Shown here one piece after another: positions 16,685 through 25,764 of a stretch of 64,000 nucleotides of DNA (positions are counted from its first letter, which is position 1; the number at the start of each line of letters is the position of its first letter). The DNA comes from Chlorogloeopsis sp. ULAP01. Its GTDB lineage: Bacteria; Cyanobacteriota; Cyanobacteriia; Cyanobacteriales; Nostocaceae. The notes below the pieces were generated by a model. That model had not been told where the DNA came from. It saw only the letters and a list, made by a program, of their open reading frames with translations, and made no database searches. The stretch covers positions 62,001 through 126,000 of the forward strand of contig NZ_JAUDRH010000005.1 of the NCBI RefSeq assembly GCF_030381805.1. Direction: 5' to 3'. Position numbers and translations under genes: made by a program.

Positions 16685-17839
16685 ATGTCTGCTACGCCTC
16701 TTTTACCTGGGGTTAACTCTCCTACCAATAAAAAACTAGATACGGCATCAGGAGAATTAACTCTTTCTCTACTGGGTGCTTCGCTTGCCGAGTTAACCGC
16801 TTGGGTGCAACAAAAAGGACAACCTGCTTACAGAGGAAAGCAGTTACATGAATGGATCTATCATAAAGGCGTGCGATCGCTTGCTGATATCTCTGTATTC
16901 CCTAAACAATGGCGGGCAGAGGTTGCAGAAATTTCAATTGGGCGCTCTACAATCCATTACCGCTCCGTTGCTCCCGATGGCACTGTTAAGTATCTTTTGC
17001 AACTAGCAGACGGATATATCATTGAAACAGTCGGTATCCCAACTTATCGAAGCAGGGGAGAGGGGGAGACGCAAAGACGGGGGGAAGTGGAGAAATTCCC
17101 AGATCCAAAATCCCTAGAACGGTTGACAGTTTGCGTCTCAACTCAAGTCGGTTGTCCGATGGGATGTGATTTCTGTGCGACTGGTAAAGGTGGCTATAAG
17201 CGCAATTTGGCACGGCACGAAATTATCGATCAGGTATTAACTGTTCAGGAAGATTTTCAGCAGCGAGTGAGTCATATCGTATTTATGGGTATGGGTGAAC
17301 CACTGTTAAATTCAGATCATGTTTTAGGAGCGATTAAATCTCTCAATCAAGATGTGGGTATTGGGCAGCGCTGCATGACTGTCTCTACAGTGGGAATAAG
17401 CGATCACATTCGTAAATTTGCCCAGCACAAATTACAAGTTACCCTCGCAGTCAGTCTCCACGCTCCTAACCAAGCACTACGAGAAAAACTCATTCCTAGC
17501 GCCCGTGCCTATCAAATTGAAGATTTGCTAGCTGAATGTCGCGAGTATGTGGAAATTACTGGACGACGTGTAACTTTTGAATATGTTCTTCTTGCGGATG
17601 TTAACGACTTTCCAGAGGATGCTGTTGAATTAGCACAAAGACTACGGCGATTTCAAAGTCATGTTAATTTAATACCATATAATCCTATATCTGAAGTAGA
17701 CTACAAACGTCCGACTCCTAGTCGCATTCAAACTTTTGTCAAAGTTCTCAAACAGCATCATATTGCTGTGAGCGTGCGCTACTCTCGTGGTTTAGAAGCA
17801 GATGCTGCTTGCGGACAACTACGAGCAAGTAAGCAGTAG
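16685..17839 (+). CDS. rlmN: 23S rRNA (adenine2503-C2)-methyltransferase, tRNA A37 methylase
   Basis: A radical-SAM enzyme methylating A2503 of 23S rRNA and A37 of some tRNAs. The cluster motif CPMGCDFC gives Cys157, Cys161 and Cys164. The conserved Cys150 (LTVCVSTQ) and the C-terminal Cys376 in AACGQL match the two extra catalytic cysteines of the family. At 384 residues it is longer than usual because of a hydrophilic stretch (about 122-146, SRGEGETQRRGEVEK core) between the VETVGIP and LTVCVS motifs, which normally sit only a few residues apart. The DNA of that stretch (17051-17095) is a purine-rich dispersed repeat, so it looks like an in-frame insertion into a surface loop. Confidence 0.96.
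   Translation: MSATPLLPGVNSPTNKKLDTASGELTLSLLGASLAELTAWVQQKGQPAYRGKQLHEWIYHKGVRSLADISVFPKQWRAEVAEISIGRSTIHYRSVAPDGTVKYLLQLADGYIIETVGIPTYRSRGEGETQRRGEVEKFPDPKSLERLTVCVSTQVGCPMGCDFCATGKGGYKRNLARHEIIDQVLTVQEDFQQRVSHIVFMGMGEPLLNSDHVLGAIKSLNQDVGIGQRCMTVSTVGISDHIRKFAQHKLQVTLAVSLHAPNQALREKLIPSARAYQIEDLLAECREYVEITGRRVTFEYVLLADVNDFPEDAVELAQRLRRFQSHVNLIPYNPISEVDYKRPTPSRIQTFVKVLKQHHIAVSVRYSRGLEADAACGQLRASKQ
17051..17095 (+). repeat. Purine-rich repeat inside rlmN
   Basis: A G/A-rich 45-base block (GGGGAGAGGGGGAGACGC and following) similar to the intergenic repeats at 12597 and 46621. It is read in frame and adds about 15-25 residues to RlmN. Confidence 0.65.
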
Positions 17840-17955
17840 AGAAAAGGCGAGTTTTGTTGATTATCCTTTGATAAAACACTCAACCCGCCCGTACATTATT
17901 TAGAGTTTATTGCTATTGGCCATTAACCATTAGCTATTAGGTATTAACGTTATCA

Positions 17956-18132
17956 TCAACGAGCATAAATTCCAGGGGCATAAGCTTCAATAACTTTACC
18001 AGTACGCGTGCAACATACCATTAAGTAGTCACAACTTTGGCATTGAGTTCTTGTTAATTGCCTATCAAAAATATAATATCTTTCTCCTTTACTACCGCAA
18101 TTGGGGCAGTAAATACTTTGTACTATCTGCAT
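17956..18132 (-). CDS. Small zinc-ribbon protein conserved in cyanobacteria
   Basis: A 58-residue protein with two CxxC pairs (YCPNCGSKGER and TQCQSCDYLMVCC), expected to bind zinc. It ends in GKVIEAYAPGIYA, a tail I recognise from a small cyanobacterial family that is often mislabelled as replication helicase PriA. It is far too short to be PriA. A longer frame exists from a TTG at 18174 (72 residues), but the ATG giving MQIVQSIYCPNCGS matches the usual family start and length. Function is unknown, possibly nucleic-acid or redox related. Confidence 0.82.
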   Translation of the reverse strand: MQIVQSIYCPNCGSKGERYYIFDRQLTRTQCQSCDYLMVCCTRTGKVIEAYAPGIYAR

Positions 18133-18972
18133 TTTTAAATCCCTGGATATCATGATTAGTTTTGCTGTAAACAATAAGCAGGTTAATGAAACCGGCTAAC
18201 CTTTAATCTTCTATACTTAACAAAAATCAATATTTATGTTAGCTGGTAAATCAATTTAGCCTGGAAAAACTTAACAACCTATAATTCTTTTGATTATCTT
18301 AAACTTTAGATATATAACCATCTAGCTTTGGATATAAAATTAGCTTGTTTATGCTGTCTTAGCTTATGGTTTCTGCGATCCCTACCAAGATTAGCTTGAG
18401 ACTATAGCGACTCTAGTTCTTTTCGTCTAGCTATTGCTACTAAAATCAGCAGTAGCTTTTAGCAAGACTTGAGCAAATCATATGTAGTTGACTTTAGGCT
18501 TTGCTAGCACACTACTCCCCCACAAAACTGAGTGTGATTCTAGTGTAAAATCTTCTCTTATAAAAAAGTGCAAAATCTGTATATTAAGTCACAATTTTTT
18601 TGAAACTAGGTATAAAAAGACTGTAAATGAAGATTTTGTCTAAAATCTAGCTGCAAAAATAGCGTTATGATTAAATTAGTAAATACATCACAAATTATAA
18701 GTTCGAGTAAAAAAATATTAATTCTAGGTTGAAATGATTTTTTTGTTACTGCAAAAAAAGAATTAAATTCTAGAGATAAAATTTAAGAAAAACTTCCAAT
18801 CAATAGATGAGTAGCCTCAGCCATATTTGCTAATCTAATGATTAGTAATGGGTAATGGGTAATGGGTAATGGGTAATTAGGTAATGGGTTTTTTCCGCTT
18901 ATCAATTACCCATCATTTCTTTTCACCTGTTTATCAGCATTGAATTAGCGCTAGCATTTGATTTTATCTACC
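18133..18972. other. Gene-free AT-rich spacer downstream of uvrC
   Basis: About 840 bases with no credible reading frame. The uvrC-proximal end holds the GGTAATG heptamer array (18845-18879). The rest is AT-rich, with scattered CTAGCTT/TTAGCTT words and a loose AAAATCTTC inverted pair (about 18551 and 18631). It should contain the promoter and leader of the zinc-ribbon gene. Confidence 0.5.
18845..18879. repeat. GTAATGG heptamer tandem array
   Basis: Four head-to-tail copies of GTAATGG and a fifth after a short interruption. A partial inverted counterpart (CAATTACCCATCATT) lies about 25 bases downstream. This is typical of the short tandemly repeated heptamers of filamentous cyanobacteria. 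Confidence 0.75.
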
Positions 18973-20889
18973 TCAAGCGGGATGAAAATAGTCATAAATT
19001 TCCTGAGCTAAACGCGAGCCAATTCCTGGAACTTCAGCTATCTGTGCGGGTGTAGCTTGGCGAATATAATCAACTGAGCGGAAATGTCCCAAAAGCTGTT
19101 TTTGGCGATAATGCCCTAAACCAGGAATTTCATCTAAACGCGATCGCTTCAATTTATCGCTGCGTTGCTGGCGATGAAAACTGACAGCAAATCGATGCGC
19201 TTCATCTCGCAATCTCCGCAGTAGTTGTACTCCTGGTTGTTCTGACTCTGTTGACAGTGGTTCCGATTCTCCCGGTAGAAAAATTTCTTCTCGTCGTTTT
19301 GCCAGACTGATTACACGCAAGTCTTCCAATAAATTCATCTGTTGCAAGACTGCTACAACTGCTGATAACTGACCTTTACCACCATCAATCATAATTAGAT
19401 CAGGCCAGTCAGGATTCCCAATTCGCGACAATTGCGGATTTTCGGCATACTTGCGAAAGCGGCGACAGATAACTTCAGCAAGACTGGCAAAATCATCCGA
19501 ATGTCCGGTTGTAACTGTGGGATTTTTGATTTTGTAGTGGCGATAGTGTTGCTTGGCGCTGATTCCGTTGACAAACACGACTTGGGAAGCTACAGCATTT
19601 GAGCCTTGGATGTGAGAGATATCATAACCTTCAATGCGGTGAGGTAAGTCGGGTAAATCAAGGATGGCAGCTAAATCTTGCATCGCTTGTTGGTTGCGAT
19701 CGCCCAATTTTTGCAGTCTTTGCAATTCATATTGAGCGTTTCGCTCTACCATTTCGATTAATTCTGCCTTGGTTTGGCGCTGGGGAGCGACAATCGTCAC
19801 TTTTCTACCTTTACGCTGTGTCAGCACATCTGCCAGTATCTCTGTATCTGGTAATTCATGCTGCACCAAAATTTCCGTAGGAATTTCTACCGCATCGGCA
19901 GTTTGGTAGTGTTCTTCCAACACGCGTTGTAAGATGGCTCCCATCAACCCTCCCTCACTCTCCCCCGCTTGCGGGGAGGATGAAAGGGGGGGTACTTCCG
20001 CAATAAATGCAAGTCTGCCCACCAATTGTCCGGCACGAATTTGAAATAATTGAATGCAGGCGTGTTGTGCATCTGCTGAAGCGGCGATCGCATCACGAGA
20101 AACCGTATCATCTGGTAGGGAAACTTTTTGATCGGCATTGAGAGACTTTAGCCCTGCAATTTGATCGCGAATCCGTGCTGCCGCCTCAAAGTTGAGTGCC
20201 TCCGCTTGTTTGTGCATTTGTTCTGTCAGGATGTCAATCAGTTCGCTGCTTCGCCCTTGGAATACCATCGCCACTTTTTGCACAGTTTTGCGATATTCTT
20301 CTGGAGAAATCAGCAACTGACACACACCAGGACAACGTCCTATATCGTAATTTAAACAGGGACGGTCTTTAAACAGGGGTTGAGGGCGCTGTCGCAAAGG
20401 AAATATCCGCTTACATAAGCGCAAAATCTCCCGCAGTAAGTGAGAATCAGTATAAGGGCCATAATATTTGTCCTTTTCTTTACCTAGTTGACGCTTACGA
20501 GTAATATAGATTCGGGGATAATCTTCTGACCAAGTGATACAAACGTAAGGATATTTTTTATCATCTTTCAGCAACACGTTGAAATAAGGTTGGTGCTGCT
20601 TGATCAGGTTAGCTTCTAACGCTAGGGCTTCCGCTTCTGTATCGGTGACAATAAATTCAATCTCTGTCACCTGCCTTACCATTGTGGCGATGCGTTCGCT
20701 GAGTTTTTGTGATTCTCGAAAATAAGAACGAACACGCGATCGCAACTTCCGAGATTTACCTATATATATAATGCGATCGCTCCTGTCTCGCATCATATAC
20801 ACTCCAGGTTCTGGCGGAATTTCGGCTAAACGGCTTTCTAGACGTTCTGGTTCTTTAATTAGTGGTAGTGTTTGAGCAGATGTTGTCAC
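18973..20889 (-). CDS. uvrC: Excinuclease ABC subunit C
   Basis: Nuclease of nucleotide-excision repair, making both incisions with UvrB. In order: GIY-YIG domain (PGVYMMRD through YIGKSRKLRSRV), a Cys-containing region with CLNYDIGRCPGVCQ, a UVR helix that binds UvrB (ALNFEAAARIRDQI), the UvrC RNase H fold (EGYDISHIQGSNAVAS and MIDGGKGQLSA), and a C-terminal double HhH (DEIPGLGHYRQKQLL, EVPGIGSRLAQEI). I start at a GTG giving a TTSAQ N-terminus; a TTG two codons earlier is also possible. An insertion at about residues 300-316 (PPLSSSPQAGESEGGL) is encoded by a GC-rich palindromic repeat. It is single-gene, with no uvrA or uvrB nearby. Confidence 0.96.
   Translation of the reverse strand: MTTSAQTLPLIKEPERLESRLAEIPPEPGVYMMRDRSDRIIYIGKSRKLRSRVRSYFRESQKLSERIATMVRQVTEIEFIVTDTEAEALALEANLIKQHQPYFNVLLKDDKKYPYVCITWSEDYPRIYITRKRQLGKEKDKYYGPYTDSHLLREILRLCKRIFPLRQRPQPLFKDRPCLNYDIGRCPGVCQLLISPEEYRKTVQKVAMVFQGRSSELIDILTEQMHKQAEALNFEAAARIRDQIAGLKSLNADQKVSLPDDTVSRDAIAASADAQHACIQLFQIRAGQLVGRLAFIAEVPPLSSSPQAGESEGGLMGAILQRVLEEHYQTADAVEIPTEILVQHELPDTEILADVLTQRKGRKVTIVAPQRQTKAELIEMVERNAQYELQRLQKLGDRNQQAMQDLAAILDLPDLPHRIEGYDISHIQGSNAVASQVVFVNGISAKQHYRHYKIKNPTVTTGHSDDFASLAEVICRRFRKYAENPQLSRIGNPDWPDLIMIDGGKGQLSAVVAVLQQMNLLEDLRVISLAKRREEIFLPGESEPLSTESEQPGVQLLRRLRDEAHRFAVSFHRQQRSDKLKRSRLDEIPGLGHYRQKQLLGHFRSVDYIRQATPAQIAEVPGIGSRLAQEIYDYFHPA
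19940..19992 (-). repeat. GC-rich palindromic repeat inside uvrC
   Basis: A block containing CCCCGCTTGCGGGG, a 14-base near-palindrome flanked by CCCTC/GGGGG runs, typical of intergenic cyanobacterial repeats. It is read in frame within the uvrC linker between the UVR and RNase H regions. Confidence 0.55.
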
Positions 20890-20927
20890 AACCAAAGTTT
20901 GGCAACTTTATAATTCACCTATATTTA

Positions 20928-21067
20928 TTTTAAGTAAAATTACTATGAAATTTTATCGATAGTTCTCGTTACCAGGTTGAACCTGGTAACGAGGGCTTTG
21001 AAGGCTATTGGAACTAGTGCAAGATGAGAATATATTGGTTTTAAGTAAAATTACTATGAAATTTTAT
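20928..21067. repeat. 29-bp direct repeats bracketing 29-bp palindrome (copy 2)
   Basis: A perfect 29-base direct repeat (TTTTAAGTAAAATTACTATG core) occurs at 20928-20956 and 21039-21067. Between the copies lies the 29-bp palindrome 20965-20993, identical to that at 12679-12707 except for the central base. The arrangement suggests a local duplication or insertion of a small hairpin element between uvrC and the response-regulator gene. Confidence 0.75.
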
Positions 21068-21095
21068 TGATTGTATATTTTTCTATATCGCCAAT

Positions 21096-21521
21096 TTACT
21101 GGAAAAGTTTACAAGCTAATTCTTCTTCGATTGCCAAAATTAACTCAATCAAGTTTACAGGTTTGACAAAGTAGCGACGAGCACCTAGTTTGATTGCTCG
21201 TTCCCGATCCTCTTTAAAAGCAAAGGCTGAAACTACAAAAATTGGTGTCAGTGATATATCTGTTTCTTGCTGTATTTTTTCTAATAAAGAATAACCATCA
21301 ATATCAGGTAATTTTAAATCTAATAAAATCAAATCTGGTTGAAATTTCTTGATAGTAGAAATCAAATCAGAACCTCCTGCCAAGCTCTGAACTTCATATC
21401 TAAAGTGAATTAGATAGTCACTGAGTAACATTCTGTTAATATCATTATCTTCTATTAATAAGATTCTTCGTCCTCTCTTGAGTGACAATTGCTGCTGAAT
21501 TTTAAGTAACTGTGCTGTCAT
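21096..21521 (-). CDS. Stand-alone receiver-domain response regulator
   Basis: A 141-residue single REC domain (CheY/Spo0F class) with no output domain. It has the acidic pair ED at 24-25 (LLIEDNDIN), phosphoacceptor Asp68 in LILLDLKLPDIDG, Ser/Thr in IFVVSAF and the conserved Lys in YFVKPVN. It probably relays phosphate between kinases and other regulators. No partner kinase is adjacent; the large orphan kinases at 7-4587 and 33067-37251 are candidates only by proximity. The ATG is preceded by a weak AGGT. Confidence 0.92.
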   Translation of the reverse strand: MTAQLLKIQQQLSLKRGRRILLIEDNDINRMLLSDYLIHFRYEVQSLAGGSDLISTIKKFQPDLILLDLKLPDIDGYSLLEKIQQETDISLTPIFVVSAFAFKEDRERAIKLGARRYFVKPVNLIELILAIEEELACKLFQ

Positions 21522-22315
21522 TTTTACCTATACATCTTTAGGTTAAAAGTCAACAATTCTTGCTAAAATATAAAAAAATTGCTGCTAAACTTATTAGGTG
21601 TTAGAGTATTTTATTTGCCTAAAACAGTTAGAATTAGAAATAAAAATATTATTGCGACACTAAATTATACTTTCTGCTGACTAAAAAAGTTTGCGTTCCA
21701 GAATACTATACTCAAAATCCAAATTTAACTGCAAGTTAAACATATCTTAAAGAAATGTTTTATAAACTTGTACTAAGTTATTATTTTTAAATATTTTAGA
21801 GAGTAAGCTTCCAGAGCACTCTACATACAAGTAAGAAATTTAATCATAAAAGCATTCAGAAGTCAGAAGCTCATATAATTAATCTCATAAAGAAATTATG
21901 TAAACTTCTATTCTCTAGTTCCTATTTTGAAGTCAAAAGCGAGAATTTTTAGAATTCTCTTCAACTTCTGCAAAACAGCCATCATTAATTAAAAGAATCT
22001 ACTCTGTTTATCGTTTTTTCATCCCCTTTCCAGTGGGTAGAGAGTCGCTTGGGCAATTAACCGCTTCCGCGTTTATCTGTTCTTGGTGGTTTAGAAAAAA
22101 ATCCCCTTTCCACTTGCAAAAAAGGGCTAAGGCCTATTTTCCAACTAGCCGATACCCTGAAGGGTGCGGCTATAAAAACGTAGACGCGGAAGCGGCTCCC
22201 TGAAGGGTAGTCCGCCGACACGGACTATAAAAATTAAGATTTTGACCTGCGGAGGCAGGCTTTGTCCGCGTAGCCTCAAGCTAGCCTGAAGGCTCGTGAG
22301 ATTTGACAACACGTT
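21522..22315. other. Gene-free spacer with complex repeats
   Basis: About 790 bases with no credible gene. The first 500 are AT-rich and unremarkable. The last 300 (about 22018-22310) are a mosaic of GC-rich short repeats: two CCCTTTCCA-type units, two CCCTGAAGGGT hairpins, GCGGAAGCGG and GGACTATAAAAA units, and a GCGGAGGCAGGCTTTGTCCGCGTAGCC block of a kind common in Nostocales intergenic DNA. Confidence 0.6.
22018..22310. repeat. Mosaic of GC-rich dispersed repeats
   Basis: Contains twice-occurring ATCCCCTTTCCA, two CCCTGAAGGGT self-complementary words about 60 bases apart (each followed by a CGxCxxGGxxTATAAAAA-like stretch), TGCGGAGGCAGGC, and CTAGCCTGAAGGCT. It sits between a receiver gene and a hypothetical gene, both on the minus strand. 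Confidence 0.55.
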
Positions 22316-22819
22316 CTAAGGGTGAAGTTCTTCTGGAGGTAAACTTGCAAATACTTGTTCGACTAACCCTTTCGTTTTAGTTTCTAGAGCATTCCAATCC
22401 ACATCACCCGTTTCATCGATTAAACTAGTATCAATATCAACTGGTTCATCACTTAAGGAATTGTAATCAAGAAAACACACTCGGTAACACAATTCCCATA
22501 AATCCACACTTACTTGTTGCTCTTGACGCTGTAAACACAGATGATATCCTGGATGGGGCATTGGTAGACGGGCAAGAGTCTCTCTAATTTCAAGTGCTTT
22601 CTCAGGAGTTGCGGCTTCTAGTTCTTGTAAAAGTCTTGTCACAACTGCTTTTGTCTCATCGCTGGTATTTGGGGGCCAAATCAGCACATCCTGGTAAGTT
22701 CCCTTCCAAGCAGATACATCAAGCAACTTGCGAATATTATCCACAACGCGAATGAAAGCAGGTTGCATGAGGAGTTCAGCCTGCCGCCACGCGACTGAAT
22801 TTGTTATTTTAGGTGGCAT
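22316..22819 (-). CDS. Hypothetical cyanobacterial protein
   Basis: A 167-residue soluble protein. An N-terminal region rich in hydrophobic and aromatic residues (AWRQAELLMQPAFIRVVDNIRK) is followed by VLIWPPNTSDETKAVVTRLL and an acidic C-terminal half (DEPVDIDTSLIDETGDVDW). No membrane segment, signal or motif is recognised. It is transcribed alone and diverges from the Ser/Thr kinase gene across 164 bp. The ATG start gives a plausible N-terminus. I believe it is a real gene of a cyanobacterial hypothetical family; its function is unknown. Confidence 0.75.
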   Translation of the reverse strand: MPPKITNSVAWRQAELLMQPAFIRVVDNIRKLLDVSAWKGTYQDVLIWPPNTSDETKAVVTRLLQELEAATPEKALEIRETLARLPMPHPGYHLCLQRQEQQVSVDLWELCYRVCFLDYNSLSDEPVDIDTSLIDETGDVDWNALETKTKGLVEQVFASLPPEELHP

Positions 22820-22983
22820 GGTTACTAAAAAATGATATTGAAATCAAAATTAACAATGTTTATTGACTAAAATATTGTGTTTTACATCCAAATCTTTTCT
22901 CAAGATAACGGATTTTATCGAGGAAATTTTGGAGATATTTATTACCATCCTGAGAAAATGGGTGTTAATACTGGGGAGGGAAT

Positions 22984-24909
22984 ATGATTGGCAAGTTACT
23001 AGACCATCGATACCAAGTCATGCAAGTCCTAGCAACAGGAGGATTTGGTGAAACATACATTGCCCAGGATACAAAACGTCCGGGTAATCCGATCTGCGTA
23101 GTTAAGCACCTCAAGCCAATCAGCGCCGCTCCCTCCTTGTTTGATACAGCTAAACGCCTATTTGAAAGCGAAGCCGAAACTTTAGAAAAATTGGGTAACC
23201 ACGATCAAATACCCCGGCTGTTGGCTTACTTTGACGAAAATCAAGAATTTTACTTGGTACAGGAATTTATTGAAGGGCATTCCCTTAGCGATGAAATGAT
23301 ATCTAGTGAAAACTGGACTGAAGGGGAAGTCATCGATTTGTTAACAGAAATTTTAAATATCTTAGATTTTGTTCACAGTCATGGTGTAATTCACCGCGAC
23401 ATTAAGCCAGATAATATTATCCGCCGTGCCGCAGACAAAAAATTAGTCTTATTAGACTTTGGGGCGGTGAAAAAATTGCGTACACCCTCCGAATATGCTA
23501 CTCAAACATCAGTTCTCAATGCCGCCGGGTACTTCTCTGCTACGGTAGCTATTGGTACTCCCGGTTATATGCCCACAGAACAAGGGCAAGGCAAACCCCG
23601 CCCTAATAGTGATATCTACGCTTTGGGCATTATAGCCATTCAAGCACTAACGGGAGTAGCGCCAGTAGAAATGCAAGAAGATCCCCAAACAGGCGAAATT
23701 CTCTGGCAGCACTTAGTACCCATCAGCCAAGATTTGGCGGCGGTTTTGAGCAAAATGGTACGCTATCACTTCAAGGATCGTTATCAAAGCGCTCAAGAAG
23801 CTTTGCAAGCACTGCAAGCAATTGATATCCGCTCTCAAATTGGAGAATATCGCAAAAATCTCAGTTATGGGGCAACTACTTTCCCATCACGCCAATCTCA
23901 GCAGAAAACCATCGCCCTCGCGCCAGCAAATAATGTATCTCCAGCACCACCAGAAGCAGCCACCAAGCCACTTACTTCTGTTTCCAGGAGTTCTTCTAAT
24001 GGCCCTGACTTATTGCAGCTATTTGTTCTAGTATTTTTGGCAGGTAGTGCTGCTGCTATTGCTCCGTTGGTAGTTAAGAATGCACAAAATTTTGCTGCGA
24101 ACGTGACAGGAGGAAATGACATCATTACAGCGCCCACCTGTTTAGCTGTTGTTGGAGCAAAGCAAGCAAATATCCGTTCAGAGCCGAGTGCGATCGCCAG
24201 TGATAACATCGTGCAAAAAGTTAACCAGGGCAAGAAGTTAGAAGTGACAGGAAAAAGGACAAAACGCGGTTGGGTAGAAGTAAGACTTGACTCGGAGCGG
24301 GCTTGGATAGAACAAGTTCATATCAAAAATAAAGATGGATGGGTTACTTGTCTGCGAGATAAGGGCATTGCTGTGAAAACTGTAAACGATGTTGACTTGA
24401 TTGGTTTTCTCTCAACTTCCTCATCAAAATCTGTTGTGGATAGCAAAATTTCTTCCACAGAAACATCAGAACCAGCTTCTTTATCTGCAAAATTAGAGTC
24501 AGAAAACTCACAACACAAAACATCTACCCAGACTATAGAAAAAGCAAGAAAGAAGTATGAATCTGGAGATTTACAAGGTGCAGTTGAATTAGTTAAGTCT
24601 ATTCCTATAAATCCTTCTGGCTTAAAACAAACGACAGAAATGTTAAATCAATGGCAACAAGATTGGGCAAAGTCAGAAGCTTTCTTCAACGAGATTAATA
24701 AAGCATTAGATAGTGGTCAATGGGATAAGGTTTTAGCTTACAAAGACAATCCTGAAAATTTGCCAAATATTCAATATTGGCGAAACAAAATAGAGCCATT
24801 ATTTAAACAAGCTGCCGAAAATATAGCTAAACAAAAGCTTCCTCAGATAACCAAGTCGAATAATAATTCTCAGGACAAGCTTTCCACTACTGAATCAACT
24901 AAACAGTAA
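22984..24909 (+). CDS. Membrane-bound Ser/Thr protein kinase with SH3b domain
   Basis: A Hanks-type kinase of 641 residues. The kinase domain (1 to about 285) shows the glycine loop ATGGFGETY, Lys41, catalytic HRDIKPDN with Asp139, DFGAVKK and the activation segment ending GTPGYMPTEQ. A Pro/Ser-rich linker leads to one membrane helix (LLQLFVLVFLAGSAAAIAPL, about 345-365). Beyond it is a bacterial SH3 domain (QANIRSEPSAIASDNIVQKV through RGWVEVRL, about 385-440) and a helical C-terminal region. The SH3b should face the periplasm and may sense wall or matrix ligands. GGGGAGGGAAT precedes the ATG, and a strong terminator follows. Confidence 0.95.
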   Translation: MIGKLLDHRYQVMQVLATGGFGETYIAQDTKRPGNPICVVKHLKPISAAPSLFDTAKRLFESEAETLEKLGNHDQIPRLLAYFDENQEFYLVQEFIEGHSLSDEMISSENWTEGEVIDLLTEILNILDFVHSHGVIHRDIKPDNIIRRAADKKLVLLDFGAVKKLRTPSEYATQTSVLNAAGYFSATVAIGTPGYMPTEQGQGKPRPNSDIYALGIIAIQALTGVAPVEMQEDPQTGEILWQHLVPISQDLAAVLSKMVRYHFKDRYQSAQEALQALQAIDIRSQIGEYRKNLSYGATTFPSRQSQQKTIALAPANNVSPAPPEAATKPLTSVSRSSSNGPDLLQLFVLVFLAGSAAAIAPLVVKNAQNFAANVTGGNDIITAPTCLAVVGAKQANIRSEPSAIASDNIVQKVNQGKKLEVTGKRTKRGWVEVRLDSERAWIEQVHIKNKDGWVTCLRDKGIAVKTVNDVDLIGFLSTSSSKSVVDSKISSTETSEPASLSAKLESENSQHKTSTQTIEKARKKYESGDLQGAVELVKSIPINPSGLKQTTEMLNQWQQDWAKSEAFFNEINKALDSGQWDKVLAYKDNPENLPNIQYWRNKIEPLFKQAAENIAKQKLPQITKSNNNSQDKLSTTESTKQ

Positions 24910-24944
24910 AGATAATAAAATATTTAGTGGTTAATTTAAGAGTA

Positions 24945-24985
24945 AGATACCCGACTTCTTAAAGAAGTCGGGTATCTATTTTTTA
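24945..24985 (+). terminator. Hairpin terminator after the Ser/Thr kinase gene
   Basis: A 16-bp perfect inverted repeat (AGATACCCGACTTCTT and its complement, 24945-24960 and 24962-24977) is followed by ATTTTTTATTT. It lies 36 bases after the stop codon. The ACCCGACTT/AAGTCGGGT stem is also seen as a repeated palindrome in related genomes. Confidence 0.75.
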
Positions 24986-25119
24986 TTTACTAATTAAATA
25001 TTTAATATTTTTTACTATAAAAAAACATGAAAAATAAGCATGAGAAAATTATTTTTCGCACGTCTGTATTTTGGGAAAGCGTTTTTCAATAGGATATACT
25101 TTAACTGGTTTCAAACTAC

Positions 25120-25764
25120 TTAGTAGGTATCCTCGTATTCTGGCGCATTAACTCGTCTTACTTCGGTGTGAGGTGGTAAAAACTCAGCTCGACGTACTGG
25201 AACTAATGGTGTACCAGAACCATTGTAAGGATGAATAACTTGGACTGTACGAGTATGTCGTTGTTTAGGAGAAAACAAAGATAATACCCCAGCAACAACA
25301 ATACCTCCGCCGATAGTTAAAGACATACCTCCCACTGCCCATACTATAGGTGAAGACCACCAGGGATTTTCAGATTGCTGCAAGCGTGACGCTGCATTTT
25401 GGTTTTGCTGTGCATTTAATTGCAACTGATAGTTGTAAGCCTGTTGGAGTTGGGCTTGGAACTGCTGCATTTGACTTTTGAGTTGCTCGTTTTCCTTCTT
25501 TAGCCCCTCATTTTCCATTTTGAGACGTTCCATTGCTAAACGCTCATCAGGATTTGGACTTGCAGGTGTTGGAGCAACAGGTTGTGGTGCGTAAGGATTA
25601 TATGTCGGTGGCTGCTGTATAACTCCAGGCATCATAGTAGTTGGCAATTGTGGAGCAACTGCGATGTTTGGCTGTTGCAGAGGATTTCCAGTTCCCTTTA
25701 ACAACAAAATAGCCGCTAGCCCCGCTACGGCAACACCGCCGATAAATGCCATACTCTCACTCAT
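25120..25764 (-). CDS. Hypothetical two-helix membrane protein with coiled coil
   Basis: A 214-residue protein. The N-terminal hydrophobic helix is AFIGGVAVAGLAAILLLKGT. A Pro/Gln-rich segment follows, then a heptad coiled coil (LAMERLKMENEGLKKENEQL and onward, about 75-120) and a second membrane helix (VWAVGGMSLTIGGGIVVAGVL). The tail is basic and Pro-rich. The likely topology is two membrane passes holding the coiled coil on one side. No family is recognised. Genes nearby do not suggest a role. Confidence 0.75.
   Translation of the reverse strand: MSESMAFIGGVAVAGLAAILLLKGTGNPLQQPNIAVAPQLPTTMMPGVIQQPPTYNPYAPQPVAPTPASPNPDERLAMERLKMENEGLKKENEQLKSQMQQFQAQLQQAYNYQLQLNAQQNQNAASRLQQSENPWWSSPIVWAVGGMSLTIGGGIVVAGVLSLFSPKQRHTRTVQVIHPYNGSGTPLVPVRRAEFLPPHTEVRRVNAPEYEDTY

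Noticed and set aside
16510..16728. 72-codon minus-strand frame across the rlmN start
   Set aside because: It overlaps the rlmN 5' end on the opposite strand, lacks a ribosome-binding site and has no recognisable family; it also occupies the divergent promoter.
18845..18879. Heptamer array considered as a CRISPR
   Set aside because: Units are only seven bases and directly abutting; there are no spacers and no cas genes.
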